64,000 nucleotides of DNA from Enterococcus crotali (GCF_000633635.1 NZ_AYPQ01000002.1:547643-611642), one strand, 5' to 3'; numbered from the stretch's first letter, positions 38,888 through 48,409 are shown. Numbers and translations are program-made. The notes: generated by a model not told the origin, from the sequence alone.

Positions 38888-39232
38888 TTAATTCATTTTA
38901 TTTGTACCCTTGTCTATCACTTCTAACCCCCAGTCTTTAATAATCATCAACGCTGGTAATAATTTTAAACCGTTTTCTGTCAATGAATATTCAACATGAG
39001 GTGGTATATTCGAATATTGAACTCGTTTAAGTAAATAATTTTCTTCTAATTCTCTTAGCGAACGCGTCAACATAATATTCGTAATTCCAGTCAGCTGTCT
39101 TTTTAACTCATTATACCGTACAGGGCCATTTGCCAATTTCCAAATGATCGGAATACGCCATTTACCTCCAATTATTTTCAAAGCCGTGGTTACAGGACAA
39201 GGATCTTCATATCTTACAGGATATTCTTCCAT
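38888..39232 (-). CDS. HxlR-family transcriptional regulator
   Basis: 114 residues. CPVTTALKIIGGKWRIPIIW, ELKRQLTGITNIMLTRSLRELEE and YSLTENGLKLLPAL match HxlR/YodB winged-helix repressors, some of which sense electrophiles through the N-terminal Cys (here Cys12, DPCPVT). It is divergent from a monooxygenase-like gene, which it probably represses. Confidence 0.88.
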   Translation of the reverse strand: MEEYPVRYEDPCPVTTALKIIGGKWRIPIIWKLANGPVRYNELKRQLTGITNIMLTRSLRELEENYLLKRVQYSNIPPHVEYSLTENGLKLLPALMIIKDWGLEVIDKGTNKMN

Positions 39233-39346
39233 TTAACTCCACCAACTTTCTAAGGCACAAAAAAGTGCGTACTTGTTTACATGTTCTTTTAAAATTATAC
39301 TTACTTTAACACACTAGTGCTGATATAAATATAGGAGGAGTGCAAA

Positions 39347-39673
39347 ATGAATAATAAATTAATCAACAGAATCAATGCTACAAATGCGAAAAACTTTGTC
39401 TACAATACAGCATGTTTGAGTGCTACTGCAGGAACTGATTACACGGATGTTTATCAACAACTATTACATTTTGCAGAAGAAACAGCTAAAGAAGAAGGTA
39501 GTGTCGAATTTTTCTTTGTACCGAGTAACCCTGAAAAGGGCGAGTTTATGCTCTGGGAAGTTTGGACTAACCAGGCAGCGTTGGATACTCATATGACTAT
39601 GAATTATACAAAAGATATTTTAGGGAAAAATATTATTACGCTTAAGTGGAACCACTTAGTTACAGAATTCTAA
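39347..39673 (+). CDS. Antibiotic biosynthesis monooxygenase (ABM) domain protein
   Basis: 108 residues. The C-terminal two-thirds (YQQLLHFAEETAKEEGSVEF; FMLWEVWTNQAALDTHMTM) has the ABM ferredoxin-like fold of YgiN/HmoA-type quinone or antioxidant enzymes. Ribosome site TAGGAGGAG. Divergent from an HxlR regulator, the usual pairing for quinone/electrophile stress. A terminator follows. Confidence 0.82.
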   Translation: MNNKLINRINATNAKNFVYNTACLSATAGTDYTDVYQQLLHFAEETAKEEGSVEFFFVPSNPEKGEFMLWEVWTNQAALDTHMTMNYTKDILGKNIITLKWNHLVTEF

Positions 39674-39703
39674 CCTGCGTTGTTCGAATAAATTAAATGA
39701 TAT

Positions 39704-39742
39704 AAAAAACCACTATGTTGCTTTACAACATAGTGGTTTTTT
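39704..39742 (+). terminator. Terminator after the ABM gene
   Basis: AAAAAACCACTATGTTG (39704-39720) pairs perfectly with CAACATAGTGGTTTTTT (39726-39742), 5-nt loop. Confidence 0.93.
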
Positions 39743-39786
39743 GGTACATTGTATTACAAGATACTTATTGAAAAGGAGGGCCCTAA

Positions 39787-40116
39787 TTGGATTCTACTCA
39801 AATGCTAAAAGGAGTACTAGAAGGCTGTATCTTAAAAATCATTCAAAAAAAGACAGTTTATGGTTATGAAATGATTACCTTATTAGCCGAATATGGTTTG
39901 AACATGGTCAGCGAGGGCAGCATTTACCCCATCTTACTCAAACTCCAAAAACAGCAGTTGATTATAGGTGAAATGCGCCCGTCTTCTGAAGGACCGAAAC
40001 GAAAATACTACTCTTTGACCCTAACTGGCGAAGCCTACTTACAGCAATTCGAAAAACAATGGTCTTTGATCTCCACAGGTGTGAATAACATTATGAAAAA
40101 AGAAAATGAGGGCTGA
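39787..40116 (+). CDS. PadR-family transcriptional regulator
   Basis: 109 residues. LEGCILKIIQKKTVYGYEMI and SEGSIYPILLKLQKQQLI with GPKRKYYSLTLTGEAYL are classic PadR winged-helix motifs. TTG start at 39787, 6 nt after AAAGGAGGGC. Three bases separate it from a DUF1129-like membrane gene, the usual PadR partner, which it likely represses together with itself. Confidence 0.9.
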   Translation: MDSTQMLKGVLEGCILKIIQKKTVYGYEMITLLAEYGLNMVSEGSIYPILLKLQKQQLIIGEMRPSSEGPKRKYYSLTLTGEAYLQQFEKQWSLISTGVNNIMKKENEG

Positions 40117-40118
40117 AA

Positions 40119-40925
40119 ATGAACAAAAAAGACATGATCAAACAAAATAACGAATTACGAAAACAACTTACTCCAGAAAATAAAAAATACTATGAAGAAA
40201 TTCTTGTCTATATACGTGTCAATATAAATAAAGAGGAACAGCAAACAGAGGAAATTCTCTTAGAAATTCTACAAGATATTTTAGACGCACAAAAAGATGG
40301 CACTTCAGCTCAAACATTTTTCGGAAAAAATCCCAAAGAAATCAGTGATCATATTTTAGCCGAATTGCCTAATAACTCTGGAAGATCTTTAATAAAATTT
40401 GTTCTGTTGATTTTCGTTTTATTGTTGCAGTTTAATCTATTTACGATTCTTCTGGAGCCTGTAATAGTGATCAGTTTTTTCAAAACGGGCCTTCCACTTT
40501 TATTATCCTTAGCATCTATTTTATTCATTCTCGCCGCAATAAAATACAATAGCTTTTCAAAAAAAACGAGTTATTCCTTTGCTCTGCTAGCCCTTATTTG
40601 TTGGCTTGCTACTTTTTTGATACCAATAATCGATAGTAAAATGAATGGACTCGGAAAAACAATAATATTATCTCATCAAATGTTTGCTTTGATTCTACTA
40701 ATTCTATCCGGCATTGTTTTAGTTGGATATTACTTAGAAAAAAGTAGTTTTTTTGAGACCATACCTACCGTTATTCTAGCTGTTTTAGAATTTACTGTTC
40801 TGATCGGTTTGGTAAATCCAGCTACCTTGTCTCTAGGAAGCAAAGCGATTTTCTCAACGCTATTGTTACTGATTATGTTTGTATTGCCTGCTATTCAGTT
40901 TAATACGGAAGAAAAAAAACGTTGA
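40119..40925 (+). CDS. PadR-associated membrane protein (DUF1129/DUF1700-like)
   Basis: 268 residues: a soluble helical N-terminus (~85 residues with KYYEEILVYIRVN and an acidic patch) and about six membrane segments. Such N-terminal helical domains fused to membrane bundles accompany PadR regulators and are often annotated DUF1129 or DUF1700. No catalytic motif. Ribosome site GAGGGCTG. Function unknown, probably membrane stress. Confidence 0.7.
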   Translation: MNKKDMIKQNNELRKQLTPENKKYYEEILVYIRVNINKEEQQTEEILLEILQDILDAQKDGTSAQTFFGKNPKEISDHILAELPNNSGRSLIKFVLLIFVLLLQFNLFTILLEPVIVISFFKTGLPLLLSLASILFILAAIKYNSFSKKTSYSFALLALICWLATFLIPIIDSKMNGLGKTIILSHQMFALILLILSGIVLVGYYLEKSSFFETIPTVILAVLEFTVLIGLVNPATLSLGSKAIFSTLLLLIMFVLPAIQFNTEEKKR

Positions 40926-40944
40926 TCCTATTCCTATCTAAAAT

Positions 40945-40997
40945 AAAAAAGTTGCTCATTCAAAATAAACCAATGTTTTGAACGAGCAACTTTTTAT
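40945..40997. terminator. Bidirectional terminator between the PadR operon and the DUF956 gene
   Basis: AAAAAGTTGCTCaTTCAAAA pairs with TTTTGAAcGAGCAACTTTTT (one mismatch, 10-nt loop). In the current sequence it lies inside the 3' end of the DUF956 gene; it would be cleanly downstream if one base were missing at 40997-41004. Confidence 0.85.
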
Positions 40998-41367
40998 TTT
41001 TTTTACCGATTGAGCGAAACGCACGCTTGATCACATCAAAGAATCCTAATGACTGCACCATATGATCGGGTGCTACATATTCCTGCATCTCTCTAAGCAC
41101 TTTTTTCGGTTGTCTAGAAGAAAATGTAAATGTCCCATTTTTCTTCGTTTGGATTGCATAACGCGGAATCCATTTCCCTTTAAACATGACCGATGCGATC
41201 ACATAATCAACTTCTTCCCACGGGATTTGAACAAATTTTCGGCTATCACGAGAATTATAAAATTCAAACCCCTTGTCGCCGATCATAATTTTTCCATAAT
41301 CCGTAAGTCCTGTAAAAGCGGTGGCATCTGTTATGAAATCTACTTGTGTATTCAGTGATTGAACCAT
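40960..41367 (-). CDS. DUF956 family protein (ManO-like), last gene of mannose PTS locus
   Basis: 135 residues as read; DUF956 proteins accompany mannose-type PTS operons and may regulate the permease. SLNTQVDFITDATAFTGLTDYG and IPWEEVDYVIASV are typical. The last ~11 residues (KKLLVQNIGLF) are encoded by the terminator hairpin. With nine instead of eight A in the run at 40997-41004 the protein would end ...SIGKKK before the hairpin, so a one-base deletion is suspected. It follows the IID gene after a partial terminator. Confidence 0.8.
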   Translation of the reverse strand: MVQSLNTQVDFITDATAFTGLTDYGKIMIGDKGFEFYNSRDSRKFVQIPWEEVDYVIASVMFKGKWIPRYAIQTKKNGTFTFSSRQPKKVLREMQEYVAPDHMVQSLGFFDVIKRAFRSIGKKNKKLLVQNIGLF

Positions 41368-41443
41368 TTTATTTGCTCCATTTCTTCCGTGATTTCTATT
41401 CTTTATTATATGTGTTTTTAATGAATTAAGCTATGTAAATGAA

Positions 41444-41477
41444 GCTTGGGACAAAACCGAATGGCCTTATCCCAAGC
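41444..41477 (-). terminator. Hairpin between IID and DUF956 genes
   Basis: GCTTGGGACAAAA (41444-41456) pairs imperfectly with TTATCCCAAGC (41467-41477). It probably reduces read-through into the DUF956 gene; no long T-run. Confidence 0.55.
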
Positions 41478-41507
41478 ACTGAGTGAATAAACTTTACTTA
41501 CTTTAGC

Positions 41508-42419
41508 TTATAACAAGCCAATATAGTGTCCAGCAACACCGACTACGAACAAACCAAGAATGATGACAATTGGAGAAACTTTTTTCTTCAATAACCACAT
41601 ACATAAGAATGTAAGTAACAATGCAGCTAAACCAGGAATCAATTGATCTAAGTTATCTTGAAGTGTCGTAACTTTGTCAGCTGAAAGTGCTAGACCTTGA
41701 TTAACTTGTTCGAAAGCACTCTTGATACCTTCTCCGCCAGCAGGAAGTTTATCCCACTCGATATAAGCACCTTTATCTAGTTTAACTGTAGAAACGATTG
41801 GCAGGAATTTAATCGATACCCACCGCTGTACTAAAGCTGCCAGAACGAACATTCCGAGAATCGATGCACCTTTTGTTACATCTTGCAACAAGCCGCCTGA
41901 AAGGTCTTCTGTGATTTTAGAACCAGCTTTATAGCCAAATTCTTGGGTATACCACATAAATGCCCAACGAATCAAGTTCCATGCAACGAAGAAAATAATT
42001 GGACCTAAGATGCTGCCACCCATTGCTAGTGAGGCACCTAAAGCACCTAACATCGGACGAACAGTAAACCAGAATACTGGATCACCAACACCGGCTAATG
42101 GTCCCATCATCCCAACTTTTACCCCTTGAATTGCTACGTCATCAACAGGTGCTCCATTAGCCCGCTCTTCTTCAAGTGCTAATGTCACACCAAGAATTGG
42201 TGAAGCAATGTATGGGTGTGTATTAAAGAACTCTAAGTGACGTTTTAACGCCGCTGAACGATCTTCTTTTGTTTTATATAATTTTTTGATCGCTGGGATC
42301 ATTGAGAATGCCCATCCACCATTTTGCATACGCTCATAGTTCCAAGAACCTTGAATAAAGGTAGAGCGCCATGCAACGGCTAAACGATCTTTTTTAGTTA
42401 ATTCAATTTTTTCTGCCAT
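41508..42419 (-). CDS. mptD: PTS mannose/fructose/sorbose family IID
   Basis: 303 residues. LTKKDRLAVAWRSTFIQGSWNYERM at the start, GPLAGVGDPVFWFTVRPMLG and a membrane-anchored C-terminus are the IID-man signature. With IIC it forms the membrane channel of the glucose/mannose permease, also the receptor of class IIa bacteriocins in related bacteria. Ribosome site AGGAGGAG. Order IIB-IIAB-IIC-IID-DUF956 matches the E. faecalis mpt locus. Confidence 0.93.
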   Translation of the reverse strand: MAEKIELTKKDRLAVAWRSTFIQGSWNYERMQNGGWAFSMIPAIKKLYKTKEDRSAALKRHLEFFNTHPYIASPILGVTLALEEERANGAPVDDVAIQGVKVGMMGPLAGVGDPVFWFTVRPMLGALGASLAMGGSILGPIIFFVAWNLIRWAFMWYTQEFGYKAGSKITEDLSGGLLQDVTKGASILGMFVLAALVQRWVSIKFLPIVSTVKLDKGAYIEWDKLPAGGEGIKSAFEQVNQGLALSADKVTTLQDNLDQLIPGLAALLLTFLCMWLLKKKVSPIVIILGLFVVGVAGHYIGLL

Positions 42420-42440
42420 GTCTATTCTCCTCCTCTTGTT

Positions 42441-43259
42441 TTAATAGTCGTTTAAGATATCGCCGAGTGGATCGCCAGTATTGCTTCCGCCTCCGCCATT
42501 TGAAGAACCGCCCATTTTAGATAGGTTCAAGTAGATCAAGGCTAACGCAACGCCTAAAGCTCCTAATGCGATCAATGTTAATTGAGAAATCGCAGCGACT
42601 ACAAAACCGATAACAAAGAATGGCCATACTTCTTTTGTCGCCATCATATTGATTACTAGAGCGTAACCTACGGCAACGACCATCCCACCACCAATAGCCA
42701 TACCATCCGTTAACCATGCTGGCATTGATTCCAATGCACCTTGTACTGATTCTGCTGGGATGAATAAAAGTGCAGCTGCTGGGATTGCAATACGAACACC
42801 TTGCATACATACTGCTAAAATATGCAATGCTTCGATTTTTCTGATATCTCCTTTTTCTGCAGCTGAGTCCATCATGTGAACGATCGGTACGGCTAATGTA
42901 CGAACGATCATCGTTAAGAAAAGACCTGCTACTGCTAGAGGAACAGCGATTGCGATTGATGAAGATACTGCATCTTTGATAGAAATACTTTGTGCGCCTA
43001 GTGCTTTAACTAAAATAATTGCTGATGCTACCGATGCTAATGCGGCATCTGGTGCTACGGCTGCTCCGATATTTGCCCATCCAAGTGCGATCATTTGTAA
43101 TGTACCGCCCAAAATGATTCCTGCTTCCAAGTGACCAGTAACTAATCCGATCAACGTACATGCCACTAGTGGTTGATGAAATTGAAATTCATCTAGAATC
43201 CCTTCCATACCAGCTAGAAAGGCAATAAAAATTACTAGAATAATTGATATAATAGACAT
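42441..43259 (-). CDS. mptC: PTS mannose/fructose/sorbose family IIC
   Basis: 272 residues, about seven to eight membrane segments, with GMEGILDEFQFHQPLVACTL near residue 17 and GLVTGHLEAGIILGGTLQMIALGW, typical IIC-man. The C-terminus ends in a Gly/Ser-rich tail (GGSSNGGGGSNTGDPL). Together with IID it forms the transport pore. 21 nt separate it from mptD. Confidence 0.93.
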   Translation of the reverse strand: MSIISIILVIFIAFLAGMEGILDEFQFHQPLVACTLIGLVTGHLEAGIILGGTLQMIALGWANIGAAVAPDAALASVASAIILVKALGAQSISIKDAVSSSIAIAVPLAVAGLFLTMIVRTLAVPIVHMMDSAAEKGDIRKIEALHILAVCMQGVRIAIPAAALLFIPAESVQGALESMPAWLTDGMAIGGGMVVAVGYALVINMMATKEVWPFFVIGFVVAAISQLTLIALGALGVALALIYLNLSKMGGSSNGGGGSNTGDPLGDILNDY

Positions 43260-43293
43260 GATAAGCCTCCTATTTTCATTTAAATTTTTTTAA

Positions 43294-44292
43294 TTATTTT
43301 GATTTTGCTTGCTCTAATTCATGTTTTGCTTTTTTAAGGATTTCATCCATGTTTGCGCTAGAATCATTTGGAACTTTACGGACGTCAAATTTAACACCTA
43401 AGTTTTCTAGTTTTTCAAATGCTTCAACGTCTTCTTGTCCCATCGATAATACTTTACTTACAACGACTTTGCCGACTGAATGTGCCATAGAACCAACGTT
43501 TACTTCTTTGATGTCTACGCCTGCTTCAACCACTTTTACCACATCTTCAGGGTTTTCAAATAATAATAATGCTTTAGTATTACCGAAACGTGGATCTTTT
43601 GAAATTTCAATCATTTTACTGATTGGAATAACGTTTGCTTTAACCCCAGGAGGAGCCGCTTGTTCGATCAGTTTTTTACGAAGATCATCTTTAGAAACCG
43701 CATCGGAAACAACGATGATTCGATTTGGTAAAACTGATTTTGTCCAAGCTGTCGCTACTTGTCCATGTAACAAACGAGAGTCGACACGTGCTAAAACGAA
43801 CTTGATTTTGCCATCACCGACAACCGTTCCTTCAGGTAATGCACCTTTGGGTTGTGCATCTTCCACAGCAGCTTTTGGTGCTTCTGCTGGTTCTAACTCT
43901 TCTGGTTTGATTCTTACGCCTTCTTTTGCTGTTTCAAGAATGTGCGTTGCGATTTCTTGCGCAGAGTTCATTGAAAAACGAGAAGCATATGCTTCGATCA
44001 ACATTGGTAAGTTCAATCCGCTAACGATCGCCCATTTGTCTTTATGTTCTTCAAAAAGACTATTTGCTTGGTTAAACGGTGTTCCTCCCCACAGATCGAC
44101 TAAAAATAGTACTTCATCTTCTTCATCAAACGTTGCGATTGCTGCTTTTAATTTGGCTTTTAAATCATCTGGGCCTTCGCTAGGCATCAATACAACTGCT
44201 TGTACTTTTTCTTGTTCGCCAAAAATCATGGAACCGGATTGTAAAATGCCTTGAGCGAACTCTCCATGGCTAGCAATAATAATTCCTACCAT
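43294..44292 (-). CDS. mptA: PTS mannose/fructose family IIAB fusion
   Basis: 332 residues. The IIA domain (1-~140) has phospho-His in [12 protein letters not shown] and [13 protein letters not shown]; an Ala/Pro linker ([17 protein letters not shown]) leads to a IIB domain with [14 protein letters not shown], whose His is the second phosphorylation site. It takes phosphate from HPr and passes it to the incoming sugar. Ribosome site AGGAGGT. A separate, homologous IIB gene precedes it. Confidence 0.93.
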   Translation of the reverse strand: MVGIIIASHGEFAQGILQSGSMIFGEQEKVQAVVLMPSEGPDDLKAKLKAAIATFDEEDEVLFLVDLWGGTPFNQANSLFEEHKDKWAIVSGLNLPMLIEAYASRFSMNSAQEIATHILETAKEGVRIKPEELEPAEAPKAAVEDAQPKGALPEGTVVGDGKIKFVLARVDSRLLHGQVATAWTKSVLPNRIIVVSDAVSKDDLRKKLIEQAAPPGVKANVIPISKMIEISKDPRFGNTKALLLFENPEDVVKVVEAGVDIKEVNVGSMAHSVGKVVVSKVLSMGQEDVEAFEKLENLGVKFDVRKVPNDSSANMDEILKKAKHELEQAKSK

Positions 44293-44568
44293 AATTTGAT
44301 ACCTCCTATATTTTTTTCAAACTACTTATCACTAAATCAACAACAGATGAAAACACCAACTGGAAAATAGAAAAAGAAAAAATGCGTTACTCGATTCGTG
44401 TTTTCAATTGCTTCTTACGATCTGTCAGCTGATTTTCGATGATCACTATTACTCAACGATACTATCTTAATATTCGATCGATCGGATCACTCCTTCCAAT
44501 TCTACGCATAAGTTACGACAATGAACATCGAGTCTGTCTCACCATTTATATAGAATCTGAAAAAAGAG

Positions 44569-45063
44569 TTATACTAGCTGTTCTTTTTTCAGCAATTCCA
44601 TCAAATCAACTTGATTATCTGCAACGACTTTGCGGATTTCCAATTGAATCCCTTGATCATGTAGATACTTGAATGCTGCTATATCCTCTTGATTAACAGC
44701 AACTGCATTTGTGATCATCCGTTTTCCACTGGTAAAGCTCATACCGCCAATATTTACGGATTTGAATACCACCTTACCTGCTACTACACGTTTCACATCT
44801 TCAGGATTTGTAAACAACAACATGACCTTTAGACTATCAAAACGTTCATCTGCAAACGTCTCGATCATCTTATCGACTGTGATAACATTTACCTTTACAC
44901 CTGGTGGAGCCGCTTGTACCAACAGGGCTTTTCGTAGCGTATCATGGGCAACGGCGTCACTAATGACTAAGATTCGGTTGACATTGGTGCTTTTAGTCCA
45001 GACAGTCGCTACTTGTCCATGGATCAACCGATCATCGATCCGTACTAAACGAATATCCATCAT
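44569..45063 (-). CDS. mptB: Stand-alone PTS mannose-type IIB
   Basis: 164 residues, homologous to the IIB half of the adjacent IIAB protein. IDDRLIHGQVATVW holds the phosphorylated His15, and the central [20 protein letters not shown] is highly similar to the IIAB copy. In E. faecalis the first gene of the mpt operon is also such a IIB; it may tune permease activity or regulator phosphorylation. Ribosome site GAAGGAGA; the adjacent second ATG (45060) is also possible. A sigma-54 promoter lies ~165 nt upstream. Confidence 0.9.
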   Translation of the reverse strand: MMDIRLVRIDDRLIHGQVATVWTKSTNVNRILVISDAVAHDTLRKALLVQAAPPGVKVNVITVDKMIETFADERFDSLKVMLLFTNPEDVKRVVAGKVVFKSVNIGGMSFTSGKRMITNAVAVNQEDIAAFKYLHDQGIQLEIRKVVADNQVDLMELLKKEQLV

Positions 45064-45226
45064 GTATTGTTCTCCTTCATCTCATTTGTTCACTTGGCAA
45101 ATTCTTAATACTTTATTAATAAAATACTATGCCTAGTCATTTATTGCCAAAATTACGACTAGTAAAATAAACAAAAGGATTAAAAAATGATTGAATAACG
45201 AACAGATTTCATCCTCGATCTATTTA

Positions 45227-45244
45227 AAGCAAGTTTCGTGCCAA
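45227..45244 (-). promoter_or_regulatory. Sigma-54 promoter of the mannose PTS operon
   Basis: On the minus strand TTGGCACGAAACTTGCTT contains the consensus TGGCAC-N5-TTGC, the -24/-12 elements of RpoN promoters. It lies ~165 nt before the IIB start and downstream of a cluster of TACAC/GTGTA motifs. The LevR-type activator gene ends just upstream. Confidence 0.9.
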
Positions 45245-45289
45245 AACTAGTGTATTGCAAATTTAAAGGGAAAACTAAGGGATTATTTA

Positions 45290-45330
45290 AGAAAATACAC
45301 AAAAAATACACTTTTTCAGTGTATTCTTTT
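45290..45330 (-). terminator. Terminator of the LevR-type gene, overlapping a putative activator site
   Basis: On the minus strand AATACACT-gaaaa-AGTGTATT is followed by TTTTTGTG, a short intrinsic terminator for the regulator that stops at 45362. The same dyad carries the ATACACT/AGTGTAT motif that also occurs at 48255-48293, so it may double as an upstream activating site. Confidence 0.6.
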
Positions 45331-45361
45331 TGTGTATCCCTATTAGTGTATTTTCTGTATT

Positions 45362-48208
45362 TTACAGTTGGTTCATCTGAGTATTTTTGATCAGCTGAAT
45401 AATATAATAGATTTCTTCCATCGGTACTTCTATTTTAAATGTCTGTTTTAAATAGTATGAGGCTTTCATTACAACTTCGTAGCTAGGCTCTGCTTCTATC
45501 TGCTGTAATTCTTCTTCTGTCAGCGTTAATGTATCATGTTGCAAAACTCGCTCTAACATCCCAGCCAAGTGCATAACTAAATTGACATAAAACGTATACT
45601 CTAATTCTAAATTTAGTTTAGTTCTGATGATATCGGCAAAACTCCACAACGGATCGATCACTTTCTTAGGATTGATAAATGTAAAGCTTTCCTCCATGTA
45701 ATCGATACAGATTTTTTTAGCTGCCGTTTCGTCCATTTCATGTGTCTCCACGTAAATGTCACTGTCCATCAATAGTTGGTCGATCACAGATTCAGCTTCA
45801 CCTGAGAAGAAGGTTTCCATCGGGATAAAAGGCGCAGCAATTTTAGGATCAGTAATACCAGTTGCCGCAATGACACGATATTCTTCTTGAATCGTTGCAA
45901 GCTCTTCTTTCATATCAATAATGGACAATGGCAATACTTCTAACTCTAATCCTAATTGTGGTGGGACAGCGGCTTCGATCATTTCTTTCATTCGTTTGGC
46001 CGTTCCTTCGCCAGAAGCGCAGATTGCAATGATCACACGTTTTTTCCAAGGTGCTAACGGATCAAGTTCTTTTTCTTGTTGAATCTCCGCATAGCCTTGG
46101 AAGTTTTTCAATGATTCATATAGTGTATCTAACTGTGTATCGATCAATGTCGTTTTGCGAGCAGTCTCTAAAACAATTGGTGTTGTGACCATATCTACAG
46201 TCCGAACGTCGATCCCTGTTTGACGCGTGATTTCATCTGAAAAGGTAGCTAATGAACCCATATCAACTAAAAGAATCACCCCATTATCTTCATGAACTTC
46301 TTTCACCACATTGATGATTTGGCGTAATGCTTCTTTCGGTTGCATTTCTAATGGCATATCAACTGCTCTTAAATTATCAACATTCAATAGTTGTGATACA
46401 ACTTGCACCATACTTGTGGCTGTACTCTTTCCATGTGCTGCTACCACAATTCCGATTCGTCCAGCATCTTTATTTTCTCTCAATGAGATCAAAAGAACGG
46501 CTAAATAATACGTCTCAAAATCTGGGATTTTCATTTGATAATTGACTTCAATGATTCGTTTGATATCTTGCGCTGTCTCAAATTCTACCGGATAATCCAA
46601 CACCATATTCCTGATATTTTCATTTAATTGATGTTGGCGCTCTTCACCATTTTGAATTCGTTTTAAAAATGAGCTGATATGTAAACTCATCGCATAGATA
46701 AAGTTCGATTGAAAATTGTAATTTAACTTTTGTTTCGCAAAATTATAGATTTCTTTGGTGACATCGATAATGCGTTGGTCAACGATTTCAGCTAATTTAT
46801 TTTCAGTATCAAACGTGAATCCATGATCTTTATAGAATGATTTCAAATGAACATTGATATCTGTTGTAATAAAATTATTGATGACCTCCTGCTCTAACCC
46901 ATCTGCCTTTAACAAAGCGGCTTTATCGCCAATGATTTCGTATAAATTATACGGCAGCTCATACGAATCAGACTGTATCGTCACTAAAGGTTCATTTGGC
47001 GCTACAATCATTTGCGGTTCCAAATATTTTGATAGTTCAGCTAACGTATCCCGATTACTTGCCAACTGCATCATGCCTTCTTTGATACTGTCCGTTAATT
47101 CATCGATTGTAATCGCCAGTTCATCTTGGTCGATATGATTTAAGAAACCTCTAGCTGTCACTAACTGAACATTTGATTTCAACTGACCAACATTCCCGTA
47201 AGAAACACTGCCAATCAAAGCTTTGACCACATCTTCAGACAACGATATTTTTCGTTGGATTCGCGAAGCTTCCATTGAAATCATAACTCTAAGCAAATCG
47301 ATTTTCTCTTTGGCTGGACGATCAATAAAATTCGGCAATTGAATAATGATCGGAATTCTACGTACAAACGTATTCAACAAAGATGACGTTGGGTTTTCTG
47401 TTGTAGCACAAATGATCCGCACATCAGCTCGGCGATTTTTAACTGTTTCGCCTAATCTTGAATACGTCCCGTGATCCATAAAATAAAAAACCATCTCTTG
47501 CCCTTCAGGTGGTAAACGATGCACCTCATCAAGAAATAAAATACTACCGTCCGCTTCATGGATGATTCCCTCTTTGGCTTTTGTTGCGCCAGTAAATGCT
47601 CCTTCAGCATATCCAAACAAATGGGACATCAATAACTCCGGATTGTGGGCATAATCAGCACAATTAAAGACAACCAGCTTTTTATCTGAACCGATCACAT
47701 GATTTAATAAGGCAAATTGAAACATCGCATGCGCAAAATACGTCTTCCCAGATCCAGTTGGTCCTGTAATCAAACAGTTCAAGCCCTTTGGCGGATAGAG
47801 AATTGCAGCTTTGGCTTGTTCAACTGGTGTTCTCATACTACCAGTTGAGCCGATCATTCCTTTAAAAATATCTTCTCCGGCAAATTTTTTTGTTGTTTTA
47901 TGTAGTTGCTCAGCGTTAGTTGTCTGTCCTTTTACTAGACTATGTTCACGATAACTCATCACAGGCTTAGACAATGGTTGATATTTAAAAATCGCTTTAT
48001 CAACATATTTGACTGGACGCCCGTCTATTTTCTCTAGTAAACCTTCTCGAACAAGCTGATTCAAGTCTTTACTGGTATTGGTTCTTTGAATCCCTAGTGC
48101 TTCTGAAACATTTCCTGTTGTCACTCCGCCGCCCAAGGAAACGTCGCTAGGCGTTAAATGCTCTGTCTGTTCTTTTACATAAAGATAAATTCGTTCGATA
48201 CGTTTCAT
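45362..48208 (-). CDS. LevR-type sigma-54 transcriptional activator (ManR/MptR-like)
   Basis: 948 residues in the order winged HTH (1-75), sigma-54 AAA+ domain (Walker A GPTGSGKT at 149-156; GAFTGA 203-208, which contacts sigma-54), PRD1, IIA-man-like domain (GIVVAAHGKSTATSM), IIB-like domain (VIIAICASGEGTAKR) and PRD2. PTS phosphorylation of the PRD/IIA histidines would tie its activity to sugar supply. Start at 48208 after AAAGGAGAAGC. It lies directly upstream of the mannose PTS operon and its sigma-54 promoter, so it surely activates it. Confidence 0.95.
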   Translation of the reverse strand: MKRIERIYLYVKEQTEHLTPSDVSLGGGVTTGNVSEALGIQRTNTSKDLNQLVREGLLEKIDGRPVKYVDKAIFKYQPLSKPVMSYREHSLVKGQTTNAEQLHKTTKKFAGEDIFKGMIGSTGSMRTPVEQAKAAILYPPKGLNCLITGPTGSGKTYFAHAMFQFALLNHVIGSDKKLVVFNCADYAHNPELLMSHLFGYAEGAFTGATKAKEGIIHEADGSILFLDEVHRLPPEGQEMVFYFMDHGTYSRLGETVKNRRADVRIICATTENPTSSLLNTFVRRIPIIIQLPNFIDRPAKEKIDLLRVMISMEASRIQRKISLSEDVVKALIGSVSYGNVGQLKSNVQLVTARGFLNHIDQDELAITIDELTDSIKEGMMQLASNRDTLAELSKYLEPQMIVAPNEPLVTIQSDSYELPYNLYEIIGDKAALLKADGLEQEVINNFITTDINVHLKSFYKDHGFTFDTENKLAEIVDQRIIDVTKEIYNFAKQKLNYNFQSNFIYAMSLHISSFLKRIQNGEERQHQLNENIRNMVLDYPVEFETAQDIKRIIEVNYQMKIPDFETYYLAVLLISLRENKDAGRIGIVVAAHGKSTATSMVQVVSQLLNVDNLRAVDMPLEMQPKEALRQIINVVKEVHEDNGVILLVDMGSLATFSDEITRQTGIDVRTVDMVTTPIVLETARKTTLIDTQLDTLYESLKNFQGYAEIQQEKELDPLAPWKKRVIIAICASGEGTAKRMKEMIEAAVPPQLGLELEVLPLSIIDMKEELATIQEEYRVIAATGITDPKIAAPFIPMETFFSGEAESVIDQLLMDSDIYVETHEMDETAAKKICIDYMEESFTFINPKKVIDPLWSFADIIRTKLNLELEYTFYVNLVMHLAGMLERVLQHDTLTLTEEELQQIEAEPSYEVVMKASYYLKQTFKIEVPMEEIYYIIQLIKNTQMNQL

Positions 48209-48254
48209 TACAGCTTCTCCTTTCACTTTAAATAATCTACGAGTTGATAGCCAA

Positions 48255-48293
48255 ACGATACACTAATTTCATGTGTATCATACAGTGTATCGT
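48255..48293. promoter_or_regulatory. Dyad upstream of the LevR-type regulator
   Basis: ACGATACACT (48255-48264) and AGTGTATCGT (48284-48293) are a perfect 10-bp inverted repeat with a 19-bp spacer that itself contains TGTATCATACA. The same TACACT half-site recurs at 45306-45351, near the sigma-54 promoter. Candidate operator or autoregulatory site. Confidence 0.55.
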
Positions 48294-48409
48294 TTTAAAA
48301 GTACACTAATAACCTTTTATTAGAATGTTCCACATGAAACACTTCTTTTTCTAAAGTAGCTTTATTTTAGGAAAAACTATAAGGTATTTCTGAAAAAGTC
48401 TGAAATTCC

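Noticed and set aside
40960-40992. Unusual C-terminal extension KKLLVQNIGLF of the DUF956 protein
   Set aside because: It is encoded by the terminator hairpin and vanishes if one A is missing from the run at 40997-41004; not taken as a real domain.
43349-44254. 301-codon open frame on the plus strand opposite the IIAB gene
   Set aside because: Low-complexity Ser/Thr/Ala-rich translation in antisense to a well-supported PTS gene, no ribosome site; a shadow.
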